Assembly (NCBI GenBank): GCA_002712125.1
Contig: PASL01000012.1
Coordinates: 13,096 to 22,443, forward strand
DNA length: 9,348 nucleotides
Source of the DNA: Chloroflexota bacterium
Lineage (GTDB): Bacteria; Chloroflexota; Dehalococcoidia; Lucifugimonadales; Lucifugimonadaceae
Direction: 5' to 3'
Below the pieces are notes generated by a model that had not been told where the DNA came from, ran no database searches, and saw nothing but the letters and a program-made list of their open reading frames with translations. A program made the position numbers and the translations under genes. Below are positions 1-7,522 of the stretch, in pieces; within the stretch, counting starts at the first letter, position 1, and every line of letters starts with the position of its first letter.

Positions 1-1115
1 CCAGAGCGATGGCTAATGATACATTTGAAGTTTGATTTTTTTGCTAATCTAATTGCACTTAATGTCTCTGAAACTGTTCCAACTTGATTAAGCTTAATTA
101 AAATAGAATTTGCAGATTTGTTATTGATACCCTTTTTTAAATATTTTTCTTGTGTGACAAATAAATCATCACCAACTAATTGAACACTATTTCCTAAATT
201 TTTAGTTAAGTTAGCCCACCCATCCCAATCGTCTTCTGAAAGGCCGTCTTCAATAGAATAAATGGGGTATTGCTGGCATAGTTTTTCATATTCATTGACC
301 AATAATTTGCTCGATAATACCTTGTTTTCTCTACTCAAGTGATATTCATTATTTACATAAAATTCTGAGGCTGCGACATCGAGGGCTATATAAACTTCAT
401 CTCCAAGTTTATATCCTGCATCTTCTATAGATTCGGCTACATAATTTATTGCATCACTATTAGTTAAATTTTGTGGTGCAAACCCTCCTTCATCTCCCAC
501 TGTTGTAACATGATTATTTTTTATAAGGTTATTTTTTAGGGTATGATAAATTTCCACACCGCATCTTAATGCTTCATGAAAATTGTTAAATCCAATAGGA
601 GCTATCATTATTTCTTGAAAATCCGTTGATCCCTGTGCGTGCGCACCACCATTTAGTATATTCATCATTGGAACAGGTAAAGAAATTTCATTATCAGAAT
701 CATATAATTCATTAATATATTTATACAGTGGTATTTCTAAACTTTTTGCTGCAGATTTCATTGATGCTAAAGAAACAGCTAGTATAGAATTTGCACCGAG
801 ATTTTTTTTATTTTCAGTATTATCAAAATCGATCATAATATCATCAATATTTTTCTGTTTTAAAGGGTCTAAATTAAGTATTAAATTACGTATTTTCTCA
901 TTTATGTTTTCAACTGCATTTAATACTCCTTTTCCTGAAAATCTTTTTTTATCTCCATCACGTAATTCAACCGCTTCTCTTTTACCAGTACTAGCTCCTG
1001 AGGGAACAGCTGCAGTTCCGGTTTTACCACTTGATAAAATAACTGTTGCTTCTATTGTTGGATTACCACGAGAGTCTAAAATTTCTCTAGCGGTTACATC
1101 AATAATTTTGTCCAT
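1..1115 (-). CDS. eno: Enolase (phosphopyruvate hydratase), C-terminus off the window
   Basis: Enolase interconverts 2-phosphoglycerate and phosphoenolpyruvate in glycolysis and gluconeogenesis, in the cytoplasm as a Mg-dependent enzyme. I translated the minus strand from the ATG at 1115-1113, giving 371 complete codons before the left edge. The N-terminus reads MDKIIDVTAREILDSRGNPT, the classic enolase opening, followed by the mobile loop SGASTG near residue 40. Further on come GDEGGFAP, SIEDGLSEDDW (metal ligand Glu about 289), GDDLFVT (Asp about 316), the catalytic lysine in ILIKLNQ (about 341) and SHRS with Arg about 370. All agree with E. coli numbering to within a residue. Roughly 55-60 C-terminal residues should lie beyond position 1. 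An AAGGA ribosome site sits 6-8 bases before the ATG. The gene lies 24 bases downstream of rph on the same strand, so the two are probably co-transcribed. Identity is secure from motifs. Confidence 0.98.
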   Translation of the reverse strand, partial: MDKIIDVTAREILDSRGNPTIEATVILSSGKTGTAAVPSGASTGKREAVELRDGDKKRFSGKGVLNAVENINEKIRNLILNLDPLKQKNIDDIMIDFDNTENKKNLGANSILAVSLASMKSAAKSLEIPLYKYINELYDSDNEISLPVPMMNILNGGAHAQGSTDFQEIMIAPIGFNNFHEALRCGVEIYHTLKNNLIKNNHVTTVGDEGGFAPQNLTNSDAINYVAESIEDAGYKLGDEVYIALDVAASEFYVNNEYHLSRENKVLSSKLLVNEYEKLCQQYPIYSIEDGLSEDDWDGWANLTKNLGNSVQLVGDDLFVTQEKYLKKGINNKSANSILIKLNQVGTVSETLSAIRLAKKSNFKCIISHRS

Positions 1116-1139
1116 TATACTTCCTTATTTTCTAATCAT

Positions 1140-1883
1140 TTAATTATCTGAAATAGCTTGTTTTTGTAATTTGAATAGTTCATTTATCCCCTTTTTTGCA
1201 GTTGTAATCATTTCAGAAAATTCATCATAATTAAATGATGATTTTTCTGCAGTTCCTTGAATCTCAACAAATTCAAATTTATCGTTCATCACAATATTCA
1301 TATCAACCTCTGCTCTAGAATCCTCATCATAATTCAAATCTAATAATATTTTTTTATCTACTATTCCTACGCTTACTGCTGATACTAAATTTTTAATTGG
1401 GTTAGTAGTAAATAAATTTTCATCTATACCGCGCATTACTGCTAGACTGAGTGCTGTAAACGCTCCAGTAATTGATGCTGTTCTTGTTCCTCCATCTGCT
1501 CTTATCACATCACAGTCAATTATAATAGACACTTCTCCAAGCATTTCTAAATTAATAATAGATCTTAGTGATCTACCTATTAATCTCTGAATTTCTTGAG
1601 TACGACCAGAAACTTTGAACCTCTCTCTTTGTATTCTATCCTTAGAAGATCTCGGCAACATTGAGTATTCTGCGGTAACCCAACCAGTTCCCTTTCCCTT
1701 AAGCCATCTAGGTACTTTTTTTTCAATAGTTGCTGAACATATTACTTTTGTATTTCCAACTTCAATTAATGCAGATCCCTCTGAATCAGGTAAAAAATGA
1801 GGGGTAATTTTAACATCTCGGAGTTCATTAGAATCTCTGTTGTCAATTCTTTTATTATTTTTTTTAGTCAATTTGTTTTCCAT
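1140..1883 (-). CDS. rph: Ribonuclease PH
   Basis: This is a phosphorolytic 3'-5' exoribonuclease that trims tRNA 3' ends, using phosphate to release nucleoside diphosphates; the family forms a hexameric ring. The 247-residue product carries the family signatures in order: TGWVTAEYSMLPRS (about 66-79), GRTQEIQRLIGRSLR with Arg94, and DCDVIRADGGTRTASITGAF, whose Thr133-Arg134 correspond to the phosphate-binding residues. It also has DLNYDEDSRAEVDMN with the conserved Asp188 and Asp194, and EIQGTAE near 208. The N-terminus is about ten residues longer than E. coli RNase PH, lysine- and asparagine-rich. The chosen ATG has an AAGGA only about two bases upstream. A TTG four codons in (Leu5) has GGA at better spacing and could be the real start. 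In many bacteria rph precedes rdgB; here eno follows instead. Confidence 0.96.
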   Translation of the reverse strand: MENKLTKKNNKRIDNRDSNELRDVKITPHFLPDSEGSALIEVGNTKVICSATIEKKVPRWLKGKGTGWVTAEYSMLPRSSKDRIQRERFKVSGRTQEIQRLIGRSLRSIINLEMLGEVSIIIDCDVIRADGGTRTASITGAFTALSLAVMRGIDENLFTTNPIKNLVSAVSVGIVDKKILLDLNYDEDSRAEVDMNIVMNDKFEFVEIQGTAEKSSFNYDEFSEMITTAKKGINELFKLQKQAISDN

Positions 1884-1967
1884 TATCCTTATAATTTAAT
1901 GATATCAGTATTACAATTATTGTTTCTTATAAAAAAAAAATTAATTACGAGTATTTTGAGGTGAATA
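1884..1967. promoter_or_regulatory. Divergent intergenic region between rph and the reductase
   Basis: These 84 bases separate the rph start (leftward) from the reductase start (rightward), so promoters for both directions should lie here. Visible content is a ten-base A tract (1931-1940) and very AT-rich flanks. On the minus strand TATAAG, read from the edge of the T tract, could serve as a -10 box for rph. On the plus strand TTGTTT (1920-1925) followed after 16 bases by TAATTA (1942-1947) is a weak possibility for the reductase. A GAGGTG ribosome site (1958-1963) precedes the reductase ATG by four bases. I see no convincing operator or hairpin. The promoter assignments are guesses, because AT-rich DNA gives such matches by chance. 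Confidence 0.3.
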
Positions 1968-2891
1968 ATGCATGTAGTAATAATGGGAGCAGGAGCAGTT
2001 GGTGGATATTTTGGTGGGGTATTGGCTAATCAAGGAGAACAAGTTACTTTTATAGCTAGAGGTGATCATTTAAAAAAAATTAAAGATAAAGGCTTATCTG
2101 TAGATAGTCATTGGGGTAATTTTAATGTTAATGTAACTGCAACAGACGATCCTTCAAATACTCCCCCTGCAGACTTAATTTTCTATAGTCCAAAGCTATA
2201 TTCAAATTCTGAAACATTACCTCTAATTTCTCCAGTTGTTACTGAAAAAACTGCAATATTAACTATACAAAATGGTATTTCCAGTGGAAAAATAATATCT
2301 GAATACTATGGGAAAGAAAAAGTCTTACAAGGGGCTACATATATTGAGTCTTCAGTAGCAGGCCCTGCCCATATTTCACAAACTGGACCTGTAGCAAAAA
2401 TTGAATTTGGTGAAGAAGATGGATCTATTACAAAGAGGGTCCAGGAGTTATCGGAATTTTTGAACAGACCAGGAATACAAATTGAAGCGAGTGAAAATAT
2501 CAAGAAAACTTTGTGGACGAAGTTGGTTTTTGTAGGCTCTATAGGTACAATTATGGCCGCTTCAAGATCAAAACTATCAGAGGTTTTTTCTTCACCATTT
2601 GGGTATAATACCATCAAAACAACAATGCAAGAAATATTATTAGTTGGTCAATCTCAAGGTGTAGAATTTGATACAGGTTTAATAAAAAATTTTATGGATT
2701 CTGCTGAAAAAGACGCAGAGCATTTTCAAGCTTCTATACAATATGATTTATATGCTGGAAAACCATTAGAACTTGATGATCTGCTAGGCAGTGTAGTAAA
2801 GATTGCAGACAAAGAAGGTATACCTGTACCTTCTAGTATGGGGCTAATCACAGTACTCGATAAGTTTAAGAGCGGAAAATTAGTTAAATAG
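1968..2891 (+). CDS. Ketopantoate reductase (PanE/ApbA) family protein, divergent paralogue
   Basis: This is a 307-residue NAD(P)-dependent 2-oxoacid reductase of the 2-dehydropantoate 2-reductase fold. The N-terminal Rossmann domain opens with a glycine-rich loop, GAGAVGGYFGG (7-17), and an Arg31 that often accompanies NADPH use. IQNG (100-103) supplies the conserved Asn102. The C-terminal helical domain has the catalytic lysine in WTKL (Lys185), then Ser256 and Glu268 at the positions of the PanE SSMxxD...E motif. However, the two asparagines that follow the lysine at +4 and +8 in E. coli PanE are Val189 and Gly193 here. This argues for a substrate other than ketopantoate, and no pantothenate genes are nearby. 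The start is well supported by GAGGTG four bases upstream. The gene ends three bases from the stop of the convergent hydrolase gene. The fold is certain; the substrate is unknown. Confidence 0.85.
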   Translation: MHVVIMGAGAVGGYFGGVLANQGEQVTFIARGDHLKKIKDKGLSVDSHWGNFNVNVTATDDPSNTPPADLIFYSPKLYSNSETLPLISPVVTEKTAILTIQNGISSGKIISEYYGKEKVLQGATYIESSVAGPAHISQTGPVAKIEFGEEDGSITKRVQELSEFLNRPGIQIEASENIKKTLWTKLVFVGSIGTIMAASRSKLSEVFSSPFGYNTIKTTMQEILLVGQSQGVEFDTGLIKNFMDSAEKDAEHFQASIQYDLYAGKPLELDDLLGSVVKIADKEGIPVPSSMGLITVLDKFKSGKLVK

Positions 2892-2894
2892 TTA

Positions 2895-4826
2895 TTAGTT
2901 TTTTACAATAGGTAAGATTATTCTTGAGGGATAGTTATCATTGGTATAAATCGTATTGTTTGCGATAATTTTTTTTGTATGAAATCCTAATTTTTCACCC
3001 GTGTTAGGATTTACATCAAATCTAGGGTAGTTTGAACTAGATATATCTAATCTGATTTTATGACCTTTCTTAAATAAATTTGATATTGGCCACAATTTAA
3101 CAGAAATTTCGTATGGCTTATCTGGTGTTAATAACTCTGGTTTTGTCCATGAGTCTCTATATCTCATTCTTAATATAGTGTCGGTTATATTTAGGTGGTA
3201 TCCTTCAGGGTAATCGGATGATTCGGGATAAATATCTAAGAGCTTAAAAGTGAAATCTGTATCTAAACAATCTGATGAAACCCATAATTTCAAAACGATT
3301 TCTCCTGTAACCTCTGTGTCCTCATTAAGTATTTTTGTTTCGAATGAGATAACATCATTTCTATCTCTTAGTAATTTATATGGCTTCTTAGCTCCTATCC
3401 ACCTTTCTGATTCTTTTTGATGCCATCCAGCGGCAGATATAACCTCTCTCATATTATTTCGAACAAGAGTCCATTGATCTAGGAAGTCTGGTACAAAATT
3501 TTCTTTTGGTCCACCTTCTTTTTCAGGTATTATTTCAAACATTCCTACAATCTGACCGCCTATAGTTGGTACAGGATTATTAGGATCAAAGGTGTATGTT
3601 AATTTACTATTTTCTTCAGCATCTAAAAATTGAGAAAGTTCTCTTTCATTAGTAAGGAATAAGGTGTTGTACTCTGTTCTTTCTAATGGCCACTCAGTTT
3701 CATCTCTCCATACTCCTCCATGATTAAGGTTCCCGTTTGTTGTTTTTTTCCCATCACCGTGCCCCATTACATACAACCTTATTTTTGGTTTTTCTTTTGT
3801 ATCAATATTTTTTAGATGTTTGTCAAAAAAATTTAATCTTTCTTCGTTATATTTTTTTACACCCCAAACACTTTGTATTCCTGTATCAGCATCTCCGTGA
3901 GAGCTTCCCTCTGCTCTCATTCCTCCGTGACACCAAGGACCAATTATTATACTTGTATCAGATTTATTTTTTTTATTCATAAATTTATAGTAATCAGACG
4001 ATGCTCCAATAAAGTTGTCATAATATCCACAAGCTATCATTAAAGGTACATCTGCATGATTATTAAAATATTTCTCTTGATTAGCATAATCGCCATCCCA
4101 CCATTCATCATAATCACTTTTTAGTAAATAATTTTTTGCAGTTTGTTCTATTGAAGGAGCAACCTTAAGAGCCGTATCAAATGGATTGTCAGGAAATTTT
4201 TGTATCCAATCTCTCATATTTCTCATTGCGTCCATAATTTCTTTAGCCTTATTTTTATCATGACCAATCTCATGGCAGTCTAATGCATGTAAATGGATTG
4301 CAGCAAACATTTGGAGAGCCATTGCTCCACCTTCTCGGCATTCATGTAAGTAAGGGTTGGTGGGGGCGGCTTCTACCCACATTGCAGATAGATGTGGAGG
4401 TTTTTTTAATGCTAACTGTTGTTGAACAATACCTCTATGTGATGATCCTAAGGTTCCAATTTTTTTATTTGACCATTCTTGTTTAGCTAACCATTCAATT
4501 GTGTCGTATCCATCATCACCTTCCCATGGATTATGTGCGTGAAAATATTTTCCATCTCCCTCGGATCTAAATCTTGATCTCAAATCTTGAATAACAAATA
4601 CGTACCCTCTTCTAGAAAAAAAAGGATATATATCATCCCATTCTGGTGCTGTTTTATCATAAGATGTTCTTACTAATAATGTGGGAAGTTTTTCCTTTGG
4701 AATAGTTCCGTCTCCATGGCATGGAAAATATATATCAGTAGCAAGTTTAATTCCGTCTCTCATGGTTATCATGACATCACGTTCAGTATAAAATCCATAA
4801 GTTGGTTCAGATTTTTTTTTATCCAT
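2895..4826 (-). CDS. CocE/NonD-family serine hydrolase (X-Pro dipeptidyl-peptidase S15-like)
   Basis: This is a 643-residue alpha/beta hydrolase of the family that includes cocaine esterase, glutaryl-7-ACA acylase and X-Pro dipeptidyl-peptidases, which cleave esters or amides. The S15 domain begins near residue 14 (VMITMRDGIKLATDIYFP). RTSYDK gives Tyr56, the oxyanion-hole tyrosine position of CocE. The nucleophile is Ser129 in GSSHRG, the acid Asp270 in GYYDNF and the base His300 in GPWCHGG. The C-terminal jelly-roll domain (about 450-640) has the typical features, including VSSDCLDTDFTFKL, KGHKIRLDISSSNYPRFDVN and PSRIILPI. Usually the residue after the nucleophile is Tyr or similar; here it is His130. 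There is no signal peptide, so it is probably cytoplasmic. The ribosome site is weak (AGGA about 12 bases upstream). It is divergently transcribed from the dehydrogenase at 4958. Family is firm; substrate cannot be read from sequence. Confidence 0.9.
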   Translation of the reverse strand: MDKKKSEPTYGFYTERDVMITMRDGIKLATDIYFPCHGDGTIPKEKLPTLLVRTSYDKTAPEWDDIYPFFSRRGYVFVIQDLRSRFRSEGDGKYFHAHNPWEGDDGYDTIEWLAKQEWSNKKIGTLGSSHRGIVQQQLALKKPPHLSAMWVEAAPTNPYLHECREGGAMALQMFAAIHLHALDCHEIGHDKNKAKEIMDAMRNMRDWIQKFPDNPFDTALKVAPSIEQTAKNYLLKSDYDEWWDGDYANQEKYFNNHADVPLMIACGYYDNFIGASSDYYKFMNKKNKSDTSIIIGPWCHGGMRAEGSSHGDADTGIQSVWGVKKYNEERLNFFDKHLKNIDTKEKPKIRLYVMGHGDGKKTTNGNLNHGGVWRDETEWPLERTEYNTLFLTNERELSQFLDAEENSKLTYTFDPNNPVPTIGGQIVGMFEIIPEKEGGPKENFVPDFLDQWTLVRNNMREVISAAGWHQKESERWIGAKKPYKLLRDRNDVISFETKILNEDTEVTGEIVLKLWVSSDCLDTDFTFKLLDIYPESSDYPEGYHLNITDTILRMRYRDSWTKPELLTPDKPYEISVKLWPISNLFKKGHKIRLDISSSNYPRFDVNPNTGEKLGFHTKKIIANNTIYTNDNYPSRIILPIVKN

Positions 4827-4957
4827 TGAGTAGCAAATTCCTATGTAATTATTTTAAAAAATCATTTTATGCAAAAAAAATAATACACAAAATACTTTTT
4901 TTCTATTATTATCAACAAATTATAAACTATTCTAATTTTTAATTATAGGAGAAAAAA
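4827..4957. promoter_or_regulatory. Divergent intergenic region, 131 bases, hydrolase/dehydrogenase
   Basis: This is the longest gene-free stretch in the window, and it should hold promoters for the leftward hydrolase and the rightward four-gene cluster. For the minus strand, TTGTTG (complement of 4913-4918), then 18 bases, then TATTTT (complement of 4889-4894) is the best sigma-70-like match I find. For the plus strand TATAAA at 4921-4926 could be a -10 box, but no good -35 sits upstream. I see no inverted repeat strong enough to propose an operator and no riboswitch-like structure. The shared gap leaves open joint control of the two transcripts. Everything here is inference on AT-rich DNA. 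Confidence 0.3.
4947..4951 (+). promoter_or_regulatory. Ribosome binding site fixing a TTG start
   Basis: AGGAG lies six bases before the TTG at 4958, ideal spacing. The first in-frame ATG (4982) has no purine-rich site upstream and would remove the first beta strand of the protein. This decides the TTG as the start codon of the dehydrogenase. Confidence 0.7.
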
Positions 4958-6031
4958 TTGACCTTTAAAGTTATTGCTATGGATTACAAAAAGTCACCAT
5001 TAGACTTGACTGTAAAAACTATCACTGATGCTGGAATTGATTTTGAATATATTCCTTGTAAATCGGAAAATGATATGATTCAGTCAGGAAAAAACGCTGA
5101 TGTGATATTAGTTGGTACTGTTCCTCATACCACTAGAGAGGTTATTGAAAGTTTACCAAGATTAAAAATGATTGCCAGGCATGGCGTAGGGGTTGACTCG
5201 GTTGATTTAGTTTCTGCTACAGAGAACGGCATATGTGTAACTAATACTCCAGGAGTAAATACTAGTGAGGTAGCAGATCATGCTGTAGCATTACTTCTTT
5301 CTATTACAAGAAATATACCTTATTTGAACGATGCATTAAAACAAGGTCATTGGTCTAATCCTCCTGAAGGAAAAAATATCTCATCATTAACTTCTAATTT
5401 GAGAAGAATCTCTGGAAATACAGTTGGGATTTTTGGTTTTGGTAACATTGGTAAGGCTTTTGCATCAAGAATTAGAGGATTTGGTCCTAACAGAATTATA
5501 GCGTGCGACCCATACGTAAACCAAACTTCAGCTGATCTTTTTGGGGTAGAATTAGTTGATTTTGATACACTAATTACTCAATCGGACTTTATTTCTGTAC
5601 ATTCACCTTCTTCAGAAGAAACTAAACATAGATTTAATTATGAGGTTTTTTCAAAAATGAAACCTAATGCAATTTTTATAAACTGTGCAAGGGGACCTAT
5701 TGTGGATGAATTGGGTCTTCAAGAAGCATTAGAAAAAAATCTTATTTCAGCTGCTGGTATAGACGTTACTGAGACAGAGCCTCTAAGTTCGGAAAGTCCT
5801 CTTTTAAAATTAAATAATTTATTCATTACTCCTCATATAGCTGGTAACTCTGATGTAAGTCAAATGGAAGGAGCCGTAAGATGGGGAGAAAATGCGGTTA
5901 ATGTTCTTACTGGTAAGCCTTTGCATGGTTTAGCAAATCAAGAAGTTTTAAAACGAATAGCAGTTATAAGGTCTCAGGGTCAATCTAGATGGGATAATAT
6001 TCCAGACCCAACAGTACGAACTTGGAGTTAA
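4958..6031 (+). CDS. D-isomer-specific 2-hydroxyacid dehydrogenase (phosphoglycerate dehydrogenase-like)
   Basis: This enzyme reduces 2-oxo acids to D-2-hydroxy acids, or the reverse, with NAD(H). The 357-residue product starts at TTG, chosen for its AGGAG site. The N-terminal substrate-binding part includes RHGVGVDSVD (74-83) and TNTPGVNTSEVADHAVALLL (95-114). The coenzyme domain has GIFGFGNIGK (157-166), with Asp184 at the end of the second strand favouring NAD over NADP. The catalytic set is complete: Arg245 in NCARGP, Glu274 in TETEP and His293 in TPHIAG. There is no ACT or other regulatory domain, unlike long-form SerA. It is somewhat longer than the usual 310-330 residues, with extra sequence around 132-150 and a polar C-terminal tail after about 322. 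It heads a same-strand cluster and is followed 50 bases later by an aminotransferase. Glyoxylate/hydroxypyruvate or branched 2-oxo acids are possible substrates; serine synthesis is less likely but not excluded. Confidence 0.9.
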   Translation: MTFKVIAMDYKKSPLDLTVKTITDAGIDFEYIPCKSENDMIQSGKNADVILVGTVPHTTREVIESLPRLKMIARHGVGVDSVDLVSATENGICVTNTPGVNTSEVADHAVALLLSITRNIPYLNDALKQGHWSNPPEGKNISSLTSNLRRISGNTVGIFGFGNIGKAFASRIRGFGPNRIIACDPYVNQTSADLFGVELVDFDTLITQSDFISVHSPSSEETKHRFNYEVFSKMKPNAIFINCARGPIVDELGLQEALEKNLISAAGIDVTETEPLSSESPLLKLNNLFITPHIAGNSDVSQMEGAVRWGENAVNVLTGKPLHGLANQEVLKRIAVIRSQGQSRWDNIPDPTVRTWS

Positions 6032-6081
6032 AATAATAATATATAATATTAAATGTTTTTAATTAAAATGAAGGTGAAATT

Positions 6082-6999
6082 ATGTGGGCTTTTTTAAGCG
6101 GTAATCAAGTAGATATAAAGGATGCAAAAGTGAGTATTATGACTCATGCTTTGCACTATGGTACGGCAACTTTTGAAGGTATACGTGGAAACTGGAATGA
6201 AAATACTAACTCGATGTATATTTTTCGAATGAAAGAACACTATGAACGTCTCCTTAGAGGGTGCAAAATCCTAAGAATTAAACTACCATATACTGTCGAT
6301 GATCTTTGCGAAATTACTATAGATTTAATCAAAAAGAATAACTTAAAAGAAGATGTTTATATTAGGCCTCTAGCATATAAGGGTGCAGAAATGGTGGCAA
6401 ATTTAAAATTACACGAAGTTTCTGATGATTTTGCTCTAGTTACCCTTCCTTTTGGTTCATATATCGATAATAGTAATTCAATTAGATGTCAAACATCTAG
6501 TTGGAGGAGACCAATGGACTCATCTATGCCTACTGGCGTTAAGCTTACAGGGCTTTATACTACAAATATTTTAGCTAAAACCGAGGCAGTATCTGCTGGT
6601 TTTGATGAAGCTATATTATTAAATCAAGATGGTACCGTTTCCGAAGGTAGTGGAGAAAATTTATTTATGATTCAAAATGATAAATTAATTACTCCTGCTG
6701 AGACAGATAATGCATTGTTAGGTATTACAAGGGATTCTGTGATTGAGCTTGTAACTAAAGAAATAGGGTTAGAGGTTCAACAGAGAAGAATTCATAGGTC
6801 AGAATTATATCTGTCAGATGAAATTTTCCTAACAGGAACCGCTGCTCATGTCACATCAGTAGGTGAATTAGATAATAGAGAAATAGGGACTGGAGAAATT
6901 GGTATTATTACAAAACAAATCCAAGATCTTTATTTTTCCGTTGTAGTTGGTGAGAATTCAAAATACTTAGATTGGTGTACTCAAATTTCAATGGACTGA
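6082..6999 (+). CDS. ilvE: Branched-chain amino acid aminotransferase
   Basis: This is a fold-type IV PLP aminotransferase moving the amino group between glutamate and branched-chain 2-oxo acids, the last step of Val, Leu and Ile synthesis or the first of their breakdown. At 305 residues it matches E. coli IlvE (309). Visible motifs are THALHYGTATFEGIR (21-35), SSWRRP (139-144), the PLP lysine Lys154 in GVKLTGLY, SEGSGENLF with Glu188 contacting the cofactor, GITRDSVIEL (214-223), LYLSDEIFLTGTAAHVT (242-258), and the C-terminal GENSKYLDW typical of IlvE. D-amino acid aminotransferase and aminodeoxychorismate lyase share the fold but lack this C-terminus, so IlvE is favoured. AAGGTG lies five bases before the ATG. 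Four bases separate it from the next gene, implying a shared transcript. The upstream dehydrogenase also acts on 2-oxo acids, which may be a functional link. Confidence 0.93.
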   Translation: MWAFLSGNQVDIKDAKVSIMTHALHYGTATFEGIRGNWNENTNSMYIFRMKEHYERLLRGCKILRIKLPYTVDDLCEITIDLIKKNNLKEDVYIRPLAYKGAEMVANLKLHEVSDDFALVTLPFGSYIDNSNSIRCQTSSWRRPMDSSMPTGVKLTGLYTTNILAKTEAVSAGFDEAILLNQDGTVSEGSGENLFMIQNDKLITPAETDNALLGITRDSVIELVTKEIGLEVQQRRIHRSELYLSDEIFLTGTAAHVTSVGELDNREIGTGEIGIITKQIQDLYFSVVVGENSKYLDWCTQISMD

Positions 7000-7003
7000 T
7001 AAT

Positions 7004-7522
7004 ATGAATTACTTCAATAATGATATTAGAGAATTATTTATAAATCATTATGTAATTTATGTTTACCTTTCATGTTTTGGTACATTGCAATTAGTTTCTG
7101 CAATATCTAATTTACGTGGCATAATGATATTATCAAATGTAAGAGCAAATAAAATACTTGGCATAATATTTCTTGCTTCAGGTTTTATCTTCTTTTTTTC
7201 TGCTCCTCTATTTATAAGTGCCCAATGGATGGATTATGGGAATAGTAAAGCAACTATAGAGAATTTTGCATCAGTAAGAAATGTTAACGATATAGATGGA
7301 GGATTACATGGAACTGCTCAATTTCTTTTATTTTTATTAGGCTGCATCCTTTCTTTTTTTACCTCAGTGATAATATCTGCCATTTTGATGTTTATAAATA
7401 ATAATTCGAAAACACTGAAAGTGAATGAGCAAAAATATAAAGGAATTTTTTTACTGAAAAATAAAAATTATTATTCATCCCTTAGATTTAATTTTAGAGG
7501 TAGGTTTATTAATGATGATTGA
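7004..7522 (+). CDS. Unrecognised three-helix membrane protein
   Basis: I do not recognise this 172-residue protein. It has three strongly hydrophobic segments: about 15-36, 50-72 (with a phenylalanine-rich stretch) and 105-131. Between the second and third is a polar loop of about 30 residues (74-104) with an acidic, glycine-ending patch, NDIDGGLHG (95-103). A basic C-terminal tail (about 132-168, many Lys, Asn and Arg) suggests that end is cytoplasmic, which would place the 74-104 loop inside or outside depending on whether the count of three helices is right. By the positive-inside rule the loop would be outside. There is no signal-peptidase site. It starts four bases after ilvE with only a weak GGA upstream, and its last 11 bases overlap the next gene, so translation is probably coupled in both directions. 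The coding frame is supported by position, coupling and membrane composition. Confidence 0.75.
   Translation: MNYFNNDIRELFINHYVIYVYLSCFGTLQLVSAISNLRGIMILSNVRANKILGIIFLASGFIFFFSAPLFISAQWMDYGNSKATIENFASVRNVNDIDGGLHGTAQFLLFLLGCILSFFTSVIISAILMFINNNSKTLKVNEQKYKGIFLLKNKNYYSSLRFNFRGRFINDD

Noticed and set aside
904..1143. Plus-strand open frame of 79 codons across the enolase start
   Set aside because: It lies antisense to the strongly conserved N-terminus of enolase and its product has no recognisable motif, so it is a shadow of that gene's codon pattern.
1931..1940. Run of ten A bases in the rph/reductase gap as a terminator or slippage signal
   Set aside because: No GC-rich stem precedes it on either strand and the flanking genes are divergent, so a terminator makes no sense here. 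It is most likely plain AT-rich intergenic sequence.
2306..2617. Minus-strand open frame of 103 codons inside the reductase gene
   Set aside because: It is antisense to the reductase Rossmann/helical region, has no upstream ribosome site that I can see and no family features.
2889..2897. Bidirectional terminator at the convergent ends of the reductase and hydrolase genes
   Set aside because: Only three bases lie between the stop codons and I found no stable stem with a T run in the flanking coding ends.
3737..3982. Plus-strand open frame with hydrophobic, Phe/Leu-rich product inside the hydrolase gene
   Set aside because: Its apparent membrane character comes from reading AT-rich antisense DNA; it overlaps the region encoding the catalytic Asp and His of the hydrolase.
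6032..6081. AT-only inverted repeat between the dehydrogenase and ilvE as a terminator
   Set aside because: The TAATAATATATAATATTA stretch can pair with itself but contains no G or C, so the hairpin would be too weak to call.
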